From Lysinibacillus_B sp050613145 (lineage in GTDB: Bacteria > Bacillota > Bacilli > Bacillales_A > Planococcaceae): a stretch of 64,000 bases of DNA. Of the stretch, positions 57,089-64,000 are shown in pieces. Position 1 is the first letter of the stretch; the number at the start of each line of letters is the position of its first letter. The position numbers and the translations under genes are program-made. The notes under the pieces were generated by a model. It was not told the origin of the DNA, did no database searches, and worked only from the letters and a program-made list of their open reading frames with translations. Location: contig NZ_CP192507.1 in assembly GCF_050613145.1 (NCBI RefSeq), positions 3,658,001-3,722,000 of the forward strand, written 5' to 3'.

Positions 57089-57535
57089 TTATTCAGGTGT
57101 ACGAACAATCATGACGTCACATTTTGCATGACGAACAATCGCTTCTGTGCTTGAGCCAATCAAGATTTGTTCGACAGCATTTAATCCTGTCGCACCACAG
57201 ATTATTAAATCCGCTTCTACAATTTCAGCTAATTTTTTGGATAAAACAGTTTTAGGAACGCCTTTTGTTACCACCGTGTGTACATTCGCTACGCCTGCTT
57301 CATTTGCCTGTAATTTGTAGTTATCTATTAAAACTTCACCGTGTTTTTGAACTAATTCAATCATATTTTCATATAACATATTGACACTTGTTAAAAAACT
57401 CGTATCGATAATATGAATAATATGTAAAGTAGCGCCGACATTACGTAGCGCAACGTCAATCGATTTTCGAAATGCTAGTTCAGCTTCTTTTGAGCCATCA
57501 ACAGCGACAACAATATTTTGATAATGATTTGTCAT
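57089..57535 (-). CDS. Universal stress protein (UspA family)
   Basis: 148 residues from 57535 with AGGAGGATAC upstream; the longer frame to 57577 runs through this site. 'IVVAVDGSKEAE' at the start and the ATP-binding 'GATGLNAVEQILIGSSTEAIVRHA' near the end mark the ATP-binding Usp branch. Function in stress is general; no partner is seen. Confidence 0.9.
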   Translation of the reverse strand: MTNHYQNIVVAVDGSKEAELAFRKSIDVALRNVGATLHIIHIIDTSFLTSVNMLYENMIELVQKHGEVLIDNYKLQANEAGVANVHTVVTKGVPKTVLSKKLAEIVEADLIICGATGLNAVEQILIGSSTEAIVRHAKCDVMIVRTPE

Positions 57536-58092
57536 AGAGTGTATCCTCCTTTTGATTGACTTTATTATACCAAACAACAGGCGGATTGATTAGACAAATA
57601 TTAGGTGACAAAAATCAACAAACAACCATTTTGTAACTGCTAAAATAGAATCATGTGAAATATGTTGTGCTTTAATAAAGGCTCTTCACCCAAACGTGTA
57701 CCTGACCGTACATTCCGTTACGGGCGGACGCTTTCCGCGGGCGAGGTCAAGCCTCCTCGTCCCTCATTCTTCGCTCCTGCGGGGTCTCGACTTTCTCGCT
57801 TTTCCCGCTGGAGTCACCGCCCTTCACTCCATGTACTTTTAGAGTTCTCCTCTTTTTTTAATCAAGAACATATTTTGATATTGAACCTTAATAAATGATT
57901 GATTATCCAGTTATTGAAGCAACGGTGCAAATGAGTCCAAGGAAAAATTATAGAGTAATAGCGTAAGTGTATTATTTTACCTTTTATTGTTAATAGAATC
58001 ATGTGAAACACTGATTTCCGCTTCATTCCACTATTTTTCCGATATAAATTTCACACTACAGTAAATATTTCAGAAATAACGTCTCTTTTAAT
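57536..58092. other. Intergenic region with dispersed repeat and flanking direct repeats
   Basis: Contains the GC-rich element at 57690-57845, a 17-bp direct repeat AATAGAATCATGTGAAA at 57644-57660 and 57992-58008, and the ~55-bp segment at 57840-57896 shared with 55551-55605. Right after the second 17-bp copy is 'CTGATTTCCGCT', which resembles the start of the element, as if a remnant. No gene. Confidence 0.7.
57690..57845 (-). repeat. Dispersed GC-rich repeat element, copy 2
   Basis: Reverse complement shares GAAAAGCGAGA, AGACCCCGCAGGA, GACGAGGAGGCTTGA and CGCCCGCGGAAAGCG with copy 1 at 758-952. Short inverted segments (GGCGG / CCGCC) lie near its ends. Confidence 0.75.
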
Positions 58093-60123
58093 TTAAATAT
58101 TGAACTTCGCTGTTTCCTCTTGTAAGTTCTGTGATAATTGTGCCAGTTGTGATGAGGCGGATGCCATTTCATTCATAGCTGATGCCTGTTGTTCCGTGAT
58201 GGCAGATACATTTAATGTGTGATCATTAGTTGCTTTCGCTTGCCCATTGATTTCTTCTACCGTTGCTGTAACCCCTTGTAATTTTTTAGAAACATTATTA
58301 GTATTGTGGCTTGTCATTTCAATAATTTGTTTTAATCCTAGAATCGCATCTGAAATTTTCTCAAACGTTCCGCCTGCTTGTTGGACTGAACCGATGCCAT
58401 CATGTGCAATTTTACGACTTTGCTCCATCATCGAGACAGCTTCACTAATTTGATTTTGAATATTTCTCACTAATGTTGCAATATCTTGAGAAGCATTGCT
58501 TGTTTGCTCAGCTAATGTTTTCACTTCTCCTGCCACAACAGCGAAACCTTTCCCAGCCTCACCTGCACGAGCTGCTTCAATTGCTGCATTCAAAGATAAA
58601 AGGTTTGTTTGCTCGGTAATAGACGAGATTAACTGACTCATCTTTTCAATTTGTACCGATTGATCTTTTAAATGACTAATTAAATTGGCACTCTCTTCTA
58701 TCTGTGAATGGAGAGCCATGATTTCATTGACAAATAAATGTATTCGTTCTGAGCCATCTATAGCCACTTCAGAAGTTTCAATCGACTTCTGAACAGCACT
58801 CTCGAGCTTATCAACTGCTTTATGCATATCTTCAGCAAGTAGGTTCGTCACAGATTGTAATTGTTCACTAACCGTTTGCTGGTTAGTTGTATTTTCTGCA
58901 ACGTCTTGCATGGAAGTCGCAACATCCGCTACCGAAAGATTCACTTCTTCAATACTCGCTGTTAACTCCTCTGCGGTGGAAGCAACAGTTTCTGATTCAA
59001 CGGTCACCTTTTGAATCATCGTACTTAATGCCTGTACAGAATTATTATAATTACGCGCCATATCACCAAACTCGTCTTTCGTATTTGCCGCCATTGTTTG
59101 TGTCAAATCGCCTACTGCAAGGCTACTTAACTTTACATTAATACTACTTACCTCGCCTTGTATATAACGAGCAAGTAAGAACACAATAATCGAAATCAAT
59201 ACAATTAAAACGCCACTTATTCCAATTTGTTCATATAGCATCGTTTGTAGCATACTATACAGCTCGCTTGTCGGAACAAGTAAAATTGCCTTCAATGGCA
59301 TACCTTCGATTTGCTTATATTGTAGCGTGTAGTCAATACCATCAATAGTAGTTGAAATTAAATCTTCCTTGCCTCCTAATTGTTCTAATGAAATATTTAG
59401 ATGCTCTTGCATATTTCCATTATTCACCTTTTCGATATCTGGGTGCGTTAAAAATTCACCTTCGTCATTAATAATCGCAGCATAACCACTTTTTCGAATC
59501 GTTATATCAGAAACGATCGATTGGATAGAACTCAGTACATAATCACCCGTAATAACACCGACTGCTCTAGCATCATCTACAACTTGGACACTAAAGGAAA
59601 TAAACATTTCTCCTAAAGCCTCATCAAAATAAGGCTCGGTATGTACCACTTGATCCGCCGCCAATCCCTTCGTATACCATTCTTGTGTATGAAAACTATA
59701 TGCTGGATCTTCATAAACATCCGTATAGGTTAATTTCTCGCCATCTTTATAAATATAAGGACCAAAAATCTCATCATTTGCAAAGTCTTTTTCCAGCCAA
59801 AGCCCCATGCCATATGTTTCTGAATTTAACGGAAGAATCTGGTCAACTAAACGTGTAAACTGTTCCCGAGACATACTAGCATCTGAGGATTCTACCGCAG
59901 ATTTCACGCTATAAATTAAGCGATTATGTGAATCAATTTTATCCTCTACCGTATTTGTTACATTATCAGCTAATATAGACATTTCATTTTGAACCATCTT
60001 TTCTAATTCACCAGAAGAAACATTATAATTAATAATAGAAAATGCAATCAAAAAGCAAGCAATAACGGGGATAATAATACCGATTTTAATCATTATTTTT
60101 AAATTACCTAACAATTTCTTCAC
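58093..60123 (-). CDS. Methyl-accepting chemotaxis protein
   Basis: 676 residues. Helix at about 10-30, a dCACHE-type extracellular sensor to ~285 ('YGMGLWLEKDFANDEIFGPYIY', 'VGVITGDYVLS'), a second helix about 290-312, HAMP, and a signalling domain whose hairpin tip reads 'SITEQTNLLSLNAAIEAARAGE'. It binds an unknown small molecule and signals to CheA/CheW. Single gene. CTAACACCCC-rich leader; no clear terminator. Confidence 0.93.
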   Translation of the reverse strand: MKKLLGNLKIMIKIGIIIPVIACFLIAFSIINYNVSSGELEKMVQNEMSILADNVTNTVEDKIDSHNRLIYSVKSAVESSDASMSREQFTRLVDQILPLNSETYGMGLWLEKDFANDEIFGPYIYKDGEKLTYTDVYEDPAYSFHTQEWYTKGLAADQVVHTEPYFDEALGEMFISFSVQVVDDARAVGVITGDYVLSSIQSIVSDITIRKSGYAAIINDEGEFLTHPDIEKVNNGNMQEHLNISLEQLGGKEDLISTTIDGIDYTLQYKQIEGMPLKAILLVPTSELYSMLQTMLYEQIGISGVLIVLISIIVFLLARYIQGEVSSINVKLSSLAVGDLTQTMAANTKDEFGDMARNYNNSVQALSTMIQKVTVESETVASTAEELTASIEEVNLSVADVATSMQDVAENTTNQQTVSEQLQSVTNLLAEDMHKAVDKLESAVQKSIETSEVAIDGSERIHLFVNEIMALHSQIEESANLISHLKDQSVQIEKMSQLISSITEQTNLLSLNAAIEAARAGEAGKGFAVVAGEVKTLAEQTSNASQDIATLVRNIQNQISEAVSMMEQSRKIAHDGIGSVQQAGGTFEKISDAILGLKQIIEMTSHNTNNVSKKLQGVTATVEEINGQAKATNDHTLNVSAITEQQASAMNEMASASSQLAQLSQNLQEETAKFNI

Positions 60124-60400
60124 GCTAACACCCCTATATTTATTTTTTTTAACCTACATTTAGTATAGAAAAAAATTAATAACTCCATATAATTTATTTG
60201 TAAAATTATTTATCCATAGTCATTAGAACCCTATTTTAGGTTGTAGGCATAGGAGAAGGGGCTCATGAGGTTTTTAAAGTGGTTTTGATTTTGCCAATAA
60301 GCTTGATATGGATTTCTGATGACGAGTTTTTTGTCATCGAATCTGAAGTGTAGGAGAATCATAAACTTTATCATCCATTGAAAAAAGAACTTGGAATAAG
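60124..60400. other. Intergenic region upstream of the chemoreceptor
   Basis: AT-rich; holds the upstream region of the chemoreceptor. A segment near 60285-60315 (GCCAATAAGCTTGATATGG) faintly recalls the IS end at 63575-63600 but is too short to call. Nothing else seen. Confidence 0.4.
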
Positions 60401-60436
60401 AAAAACATAGGGAGATTTTAGTCTTCCTATGTTTTC
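60401..60436 (-). terminator. Terminator of the hidden small gene
   Basis: AAAACATAGG / CCTATGTTTT stem, T-rich tail on the minus strand, just after the stop at 60444. Confidence 0.8.
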
Positions 60437-60443
60437 ATTCAGA

Positions 60444-60593
60444 TTATTTATCTGTTTGTTCTTGCTTTTTTTTCAAATACTCTGCACGTATTTTTTCAAG
60501 TTGCTGCTTTTTATCAAATTGGGCAGGCTTGTGTTTTTCATGATACTTTGCCACAGCCACCTTACCCTTGGTATCCAATTGATATTTCCCCAC
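60444..60593 (-). CDS. Small basic protein, 49 residues (GTG start)
   Basis: Read by hand on the minus strand. It starts at GTG 60591-60593 with GTAGGTG seven bases upstream, and ends TAA at 60444. It encodes a Lys/Gln-rich helix-forming peptide: 'MGKYQLDTKGKVAVAKYHE...' to '...KKKQEQTDK', with 'KPAQFDKKQQLEKIRAEYL' in the middle. It is followed by its own terminator, which supports it being a gene. An earlier GTG at 60602 would add three residues. Similar short proteins occur in Bacilli as hypotheticals; function unknown. Confidence 0.7.
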   Translation of the reverse strand: MGKYQLDTKGKVAVAKYHEKHKPAQFDKKQQLEKIRAEYLKKKQEQTDK

Positions 60594-60907
60594 TTTGTTC
60601 ACCTACTTTTCTTGTCTTTAAAGAGAATCTATCCAACAAATATAATATACCCTATTTTACTGAAGTAAACCTTTTTACTTTATTAGTATACTGCCTAACA
60701 TTGCATATATATTAGTAAAATAATTCATAGCCAAACTTATCTTTACAACCTTAAATTTGCTGATCCATTTTAAAGACATCAATTAAGTCGCTAATTTTAA
60801 CTAAAAAATATTCCAGTTATTTGTTATAAATAACTCAAAGAGAGTTTCATTTTTAAATTATGATACGTAACGAAGCTGTTATAGTCTGTTGTAATTTTTA
60901 TAAACAT

Positions 60908-60941
60908 AAAAAAAGTCGATTCCCCGGTTTGAGAATCAACT
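60908..60941 (-). terminator. Orphan intrinsic terminator
   Basis: AGTTGATTC / GAATCGACT stem with seven T residues on the minus strand. The nearest upstream gene ends 350 bp away, at 61288. Confidence 0.7.
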
Positions 60942-61019
60942 CTAATTATTTCCATTATTTCGCAGTGTCTTACACGTGTTGATTTACCTTTTATTATTAA
61001 ATAGAGCATTAGAATACGT

Positions 61020-61160
61020 TGATTTCCGCTACGGCTGACTCGCTTTCCGCAGGCACGGCTTCAACTAATTTCTTTCGGCGAGTGCCGAAAGAAATGGATT
61101 TTCAGCTCGTGCTGTTCCTGCAGGAGTCGAGTCGCCTCCGCTCCAATCAACGAGCAAGTA
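61020..61160 (-). repeat. Dispersed GC-rich repeat element, copy 3 (divergent)
   Basis: Starts 'TTGATTTCCGCT' and contains 'TCGCTTTCCGC', an inner inverted repeat TTTCTTTCGGC / GCCGAAAGAAA, and 'CCTGCAGGAGTCGAGTCGCC', ending 'CCGCTCCAATCAAC'. The outer GTTGATT.../...AATCAAC are inverted. It is a relative of copies 1 and 2. Confidence 0.65.
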
Positions 61161-61287
61161 CCTTTTATCAACCATTCCACTAAAAAATCACGCTAATTAC
61201 CTAACGATATTTGTATAACCAACACATCTGATAGTGCCTGATTCTTTAATGAAGATATGGGTTGTTAATTATGAATTAATCTCCTTC

Positions 61288-61890
61288 TTAAATAACAAAT
61301 TCAAAACCTGTTGGCTTTTGGAACCGCATTTTATATTCTTTAAAGACTAATTTATATGTAGAGATATCATCGGGTAAAGCAGGTGAAACAATGAAAGTAA
61401 AGGTTTCATGACCAACAGTTCCTCCTCCCCCTTCATTCCGACAATCATAATGAGTTTCTTCGCCTTCTACGGAGAGTTCAAAATGGGTATGTTCTTTCTG
61501 ATGCCATTCAAACACGTCACTAGTAGAAATACTGTCCATATTCAAATGAACTACACTTGCGTTTTCGAACTGACGAATAAAGGTTACCGAGTAGAATATA
61601 TCATTATTTTCAAATGACTTTAATATCGGTATATTTTTAAGATATCCTATTGGCTCTACAACAGGTTTATACATATCTTCATTTAAGAAATGCGCAAAAA
61701 CACCATTTAGAAAATCCTCATAAAAATTATATTTTATTGACCAATCCGTTATAAGTTGTTTAGTAGGGAAGCCGGGATTATTAACCGAAATTTCTTTCCG
61801 TTTTTTAATTAAATTACATATTTGTTCATCTATTTCTTCAATATGCTTATTATAATGTTCTGTTGGCGGTTCAAATGGCATTCGCTTCAT
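61288..61890 (-). CDS. Hypothetical protein
   Basis: 200 residues from 61890, with GGGGAGTG before it; the longer frame to 61947 begins inside the IS end. The N-terminal helix 'HIEEIDEQICNLIKKRKEI' resembles helices in uncharacterised Bacillus proteins. A beta-rich C-terminal half contains 'HTHFELSVEGEETHYDC' and a Gly-rich stretch. I do not recognise a family. An IS element begins 50 bp upstream and may have displaced its promoter. Confidence 0.65.
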   Translation of the reverse strand: MKRMPFEPPTEHYNKHIEEIDEQICNLIKKRKEISVNNPGFPTKQLITDWSIKYNFYEDFLNGVFAHFLNEDMYKPVVEPIGYLKNIPILKSFENNDIFYSVTFIRQFENASVVHLNMDSISTSDVFEWHQKEHTHFELSVEGEETHYDCRNEGGGGTVGHETFTFIVSPALPDDISTYKLVFKEYKMRFQKPTGFEFVI

Positions 61891-61940
61891 ATTTTTCACT
61901 CCCCAAGGTAATAATAGGATTATTTTAACATAAAGGGGTA

Positions 61941-63600
61941 CAGGCACATACCCATCAAGCTAACGAAACTAATTTCCCCAAAGTCGAAAAAAATGCTATT
62001 CTTTCTGTAAAAACATTCGTTTACGAGAAAGGGTGGTGTTTTTGATGAATCCAATCATTTCAAATGAACTACATCTTTTCGCACAAGAATTACAACGCTG
62101 TCTCTCCCCAATAATTCTACAAAAAATGGCCAAACAAGTTGGCTTTGTCCAGCGAGCTAGTAAGTATCAAGCAAACGAACTGATGGCCCTTTGTGTATGG
62201 CTTAGTCAGGAAATCGCTAGCACATCCCTTCCACAATTGTGCAGTCGATTAGAAGCTTCCACCGGGGTACTCATGAGCCCAGAAGGATTGAATCAACGCT
62301 TTCATCCGGCAGCTGTCGCCTTTCTCCAAGAAGCCTTTACTTTCCTCCTCACACAAAAACTTTGTGCGACACAATCCCTCTCTTCACGTATCCTTTCTGC
62401 TTTCGAACGTATTCGGATTTTAGACGCGACGGTGTTTCAACTTCCTGATTCCTTTGCCACTGATTATCAAGGTTCTGGAGGGAGTAGTAACACAGCTGGT
62501 GTCAAAATCCAACTTGAATATGATCTGCTTAGTGGTCAATTCTTACATGTGCAGCTTGGGCCGGGAAAGAACAATGATAAAACATACGGCACTGTTTGTC
62601 TTAAAACCGTTGAAAAAGGAGACCTCTGTTTACGTGATCTCGGTTACTTCGATTTAAGCGATCTACAAGCGATTCACGATAAAGAGGCATACTATATCTC
62701 GCGTTTGAAGCTGAATACACGCATTTATATCAAGAACCCTGAGCCGGAATACTTCAAAAATGGCACGCTAAAAAAGCAAACCGAATACATCCAGCTGGAT
62801 ATGGCACAGATGATGGCTAGTCTAACCCCTGGTGAAACGCTAGAAATCTCCGAGGCATACATTGGTCAAAATCAGAAGCTGCCAACACGTGTCATCATCC
62901 ATCGTTTAACCGACGATCAAACCCAAACACGCCTGAAAAACCAAGCGATACGTGAAAAGAAGAAAGGCATTGTCATGAAGGAGAAAAGTAAACGTTTAAT
63001 GGGCATGAATGTGTATATCACGAACATATCGCCAGAAGAAGTGCCGACGAACTACGTGCATGCCTTGTATTCACTACGTTGGCAAATAGAGATTTTGTTT
63101 AAAACATGGAAGTCGTTCTTTGAAATGGACGCGTGTAAGAAGATCAAAAAAGAACGTCTTGAATGCCATTTATATGGCCAACTCATTGGCATTCTGGTCT
63201 GTTCTTCCACTATGTTTCAAATGAGACAGCTCCTGCTTGAAAAGAAAAAGCAGGAACTGAGTGAATATAAAGCGATTTACATGGTGAAAGATTACTTTCC
63301 GTTACTGTTTCGGGCAATGAAAGAGGGTCCCAATGCACTTGTAACGATTCTGCATCGCCTTTATCAGCTACTCAAAAAGAATGGTCGTAAATGTCATCGC
63401 TATAAGAAGCAGACCGTCTTCGATATTCTGGGTGTTGTTTATGAAATGACGGTGAATAAAAGACAAGTCGCCTAGCGAAAAAATCATATTTTCATAGGTT
63501 TATTTGGTCTGTTTATTTTTCCAAAACCCATGAGTCACAGTACAAAACTCAAGGTGTGGCTAGGGTTTTTCACCGTTAGCTTGATGGGTATGGGGGCCTG
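61941..63600 (+). mobile_element. IS4-family insertion sequence
   Basis: 1660 bp bounded by inverted repeats that begin CAGGC and share CATACCCATCAAGCTAAC (one end carries two extra C residues). It holds one transposase gene. No target duplication is evident at the two junctions, so the copy may be old or the boundaries off by a few bases. Confidence 0.85.
62045..63475 (+). CDS. IS4-family DDE transposase
   Basis: 476 residues from 62045 (GGGTGGTG six bases upstream). First Asp in 'ILDATVFQLP' near residue 129, second in 'LRDLGYFDL', and the IS4 signature Y-(2)-R-(3)-E-(6)-K in 'YSLRWQIEILFKTWK' with the catalytic Glu. Intact, no frameshift, so it may be functional. It cuts and rejoins the element ends listed for 61941-63600. 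Confidence 0.92.
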   Translation: MNPIISNELHLFAQELQRCLSPIILQKMAKQVGFVQRASKYQANELMALCVWLSQEIASTSLPQLCSRLEASTGVLMSPEGLNQRFHPAAVAFLQEAFTFLLTQKLCATQSLSSRILSAFERIRILDATVFQLPDSFATDYQGSGGSSNTAGVKIQLEYDLLSGQFLHVQLGPGKNNDKTYGTVCLKTVEKGDLCLRDLGYFDLSDLQAIHDKEAYYISRLKLNTRIYIKNPEPEYFKNGTLKKQTEYIQLDMAQMMASLTPGETLEISEAYIGQNQKLPTRVIIHRLTDDQTQTRLKNQAIREKKKGIVMKEKSKRLMGMNVYITNISPEEVPTNYVHALYSLRWQIEILFKTWKSFFEMDACKKIKKERLECHLYGQLIGILVCSSTMFQMRQLLLEKKKQELSEYKAIYMVKDYFPLLFRAMKEGPNALVTILHRLYQLLKKNGRKCHRYKKQTVFDILGVVYEMTVNKRQVA

Positions 63601-64000
63601 CCGACAAAACGCAGATATTATACGCTAAGAGATTACCAAAAACGAACGTTTATAAAATAGCTTTGTTATTTGCTTAAAACATGAAAAATCTACTTAATTT
63701 GATAATCAAAACTCATACCAAAATCAATTAACCAAAAGATGTGACAGATATCCTTTATGGTTAAATTTAATTAAACACCTGATATATCAAGTATTTCAGC
63801 CTTAACGTATAAAATATGCGTTTTAACGGTGCTACCCCTAATCATGATGACGATGATGAATATTAATCCCTAAATCGTTAATTCAATAGCACAAAGTGCT
63901 TATCTGAGTAAAAGAAGATAGAAACGAGTTTGTGAAACAATGTACTTAAACTATAGCGGGCTTTAGTTGAAAATTCGATTTCCAAAATGATCAATCTTTA
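63601..64000. other. Region right of the IS element
   Basis: 400 bp, AT-rich, several short stops in all frames. No gene, terminator or repeat that I can support. Confidence 0.5.

Larger units (their letters stand above)
60594..61287. other. Gene-poor region with a terminator and a repeat element
   Basis: 694 bp. It holds an orphan terminator at 60908-60941 and a GC-rich element at 61020-61160; the rest is AT-rich with no supported gene. A short minus frame at 60824-61009 overlaps the terminator and is not credible. Confidence 0.55.

Noticed and set aside
60285..60315. Remnant of the IS4 element end
   Set aside because: Only a short, imperfect match to AAGCTTGAT; not enough to call.

Overview
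The window is chromosomal DNA of a low-GC Firmicute of the Bacillales. Gene content and order follow the Bacillus subtilis guaA/pbuG - pur operon - yerABC - pcrB/pcrA - ligA - yerH - gatCAB segment, with extra insertions. The rRNA sequence, GC content and style suggest a Planococcaceae-type genus (Lysinibacillus/Solibacillus-like); that assignment is inference and was not tested against a database.

Layout. 1-4.9 kb (+): the end of an oligopeptide-binding protein and oppBCDF, with a 670-bp repeat-rich gap between them. 4.9-16 kb (-): a thioredoxin-fold protein, gatCAB, camS, ligA, pcrA split by a 753-bp ORF-less group II intron, and pcrB. 16.2-19.4 kb (-): yerC, yerB, yerA. 19.9-33.2 kb (-): the whole purine pathway from purE to purD, led by tandem PurBoxes, a guanine riboswitch and an attenuator. 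A 490-bp composite element of repeats, hairpins and a terminator sits between purH and purD. 33.5-37.1 kb (-): a NETI-motif protein and a response regulator / histidine kinase / lipoprotein operon. 37.4-42.9 kb (-): one rrn operon with no spacer tRNAs. 43-46.6 kb (-): pbuG with a second guanine riboswitch, an alpha/beta hydrolase and a PD-(D/E)XK-like protein.

46.6-50.6 kb (+): GTP cyclohydrolase II, RibD, an FAD monooxygenase and a HAD phosphatase in one tight operon. It lacks ribE, ribH and any recognisable FMN riboswitch, but has a multibranched inverted-repeat leader. 50.6-64 kb is accessory: small lipo- and membrane proteins, a decayed phage-type replication gene, CarD and MarR regulators, a secreted acidic-repeat protein, a class V aminotransferase, a universal stress protein, a chemoreceptor, a hidden 49-residue gene, dispersed palindromic repeats and an IS4-family insertion sequence.

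How it works together: the purine block has three visible control layers (PurR operator, guanine riboswitch on purE, guanine riboswitch on pbuG) and possibly a fourth upstream of purD. The most unusual items are (1) the intron in the essential helicase gene pcrA, whose removal restores the frame exactly; (2) four hairpins in the purH-purD gap with unrelated perfect stems but a shared CCGRCCARA loop; (3) two five-copy arrays with an exact 21-bp period, 12 kb apart; and (4) the riboflavin-precursor operon with its structured leader.
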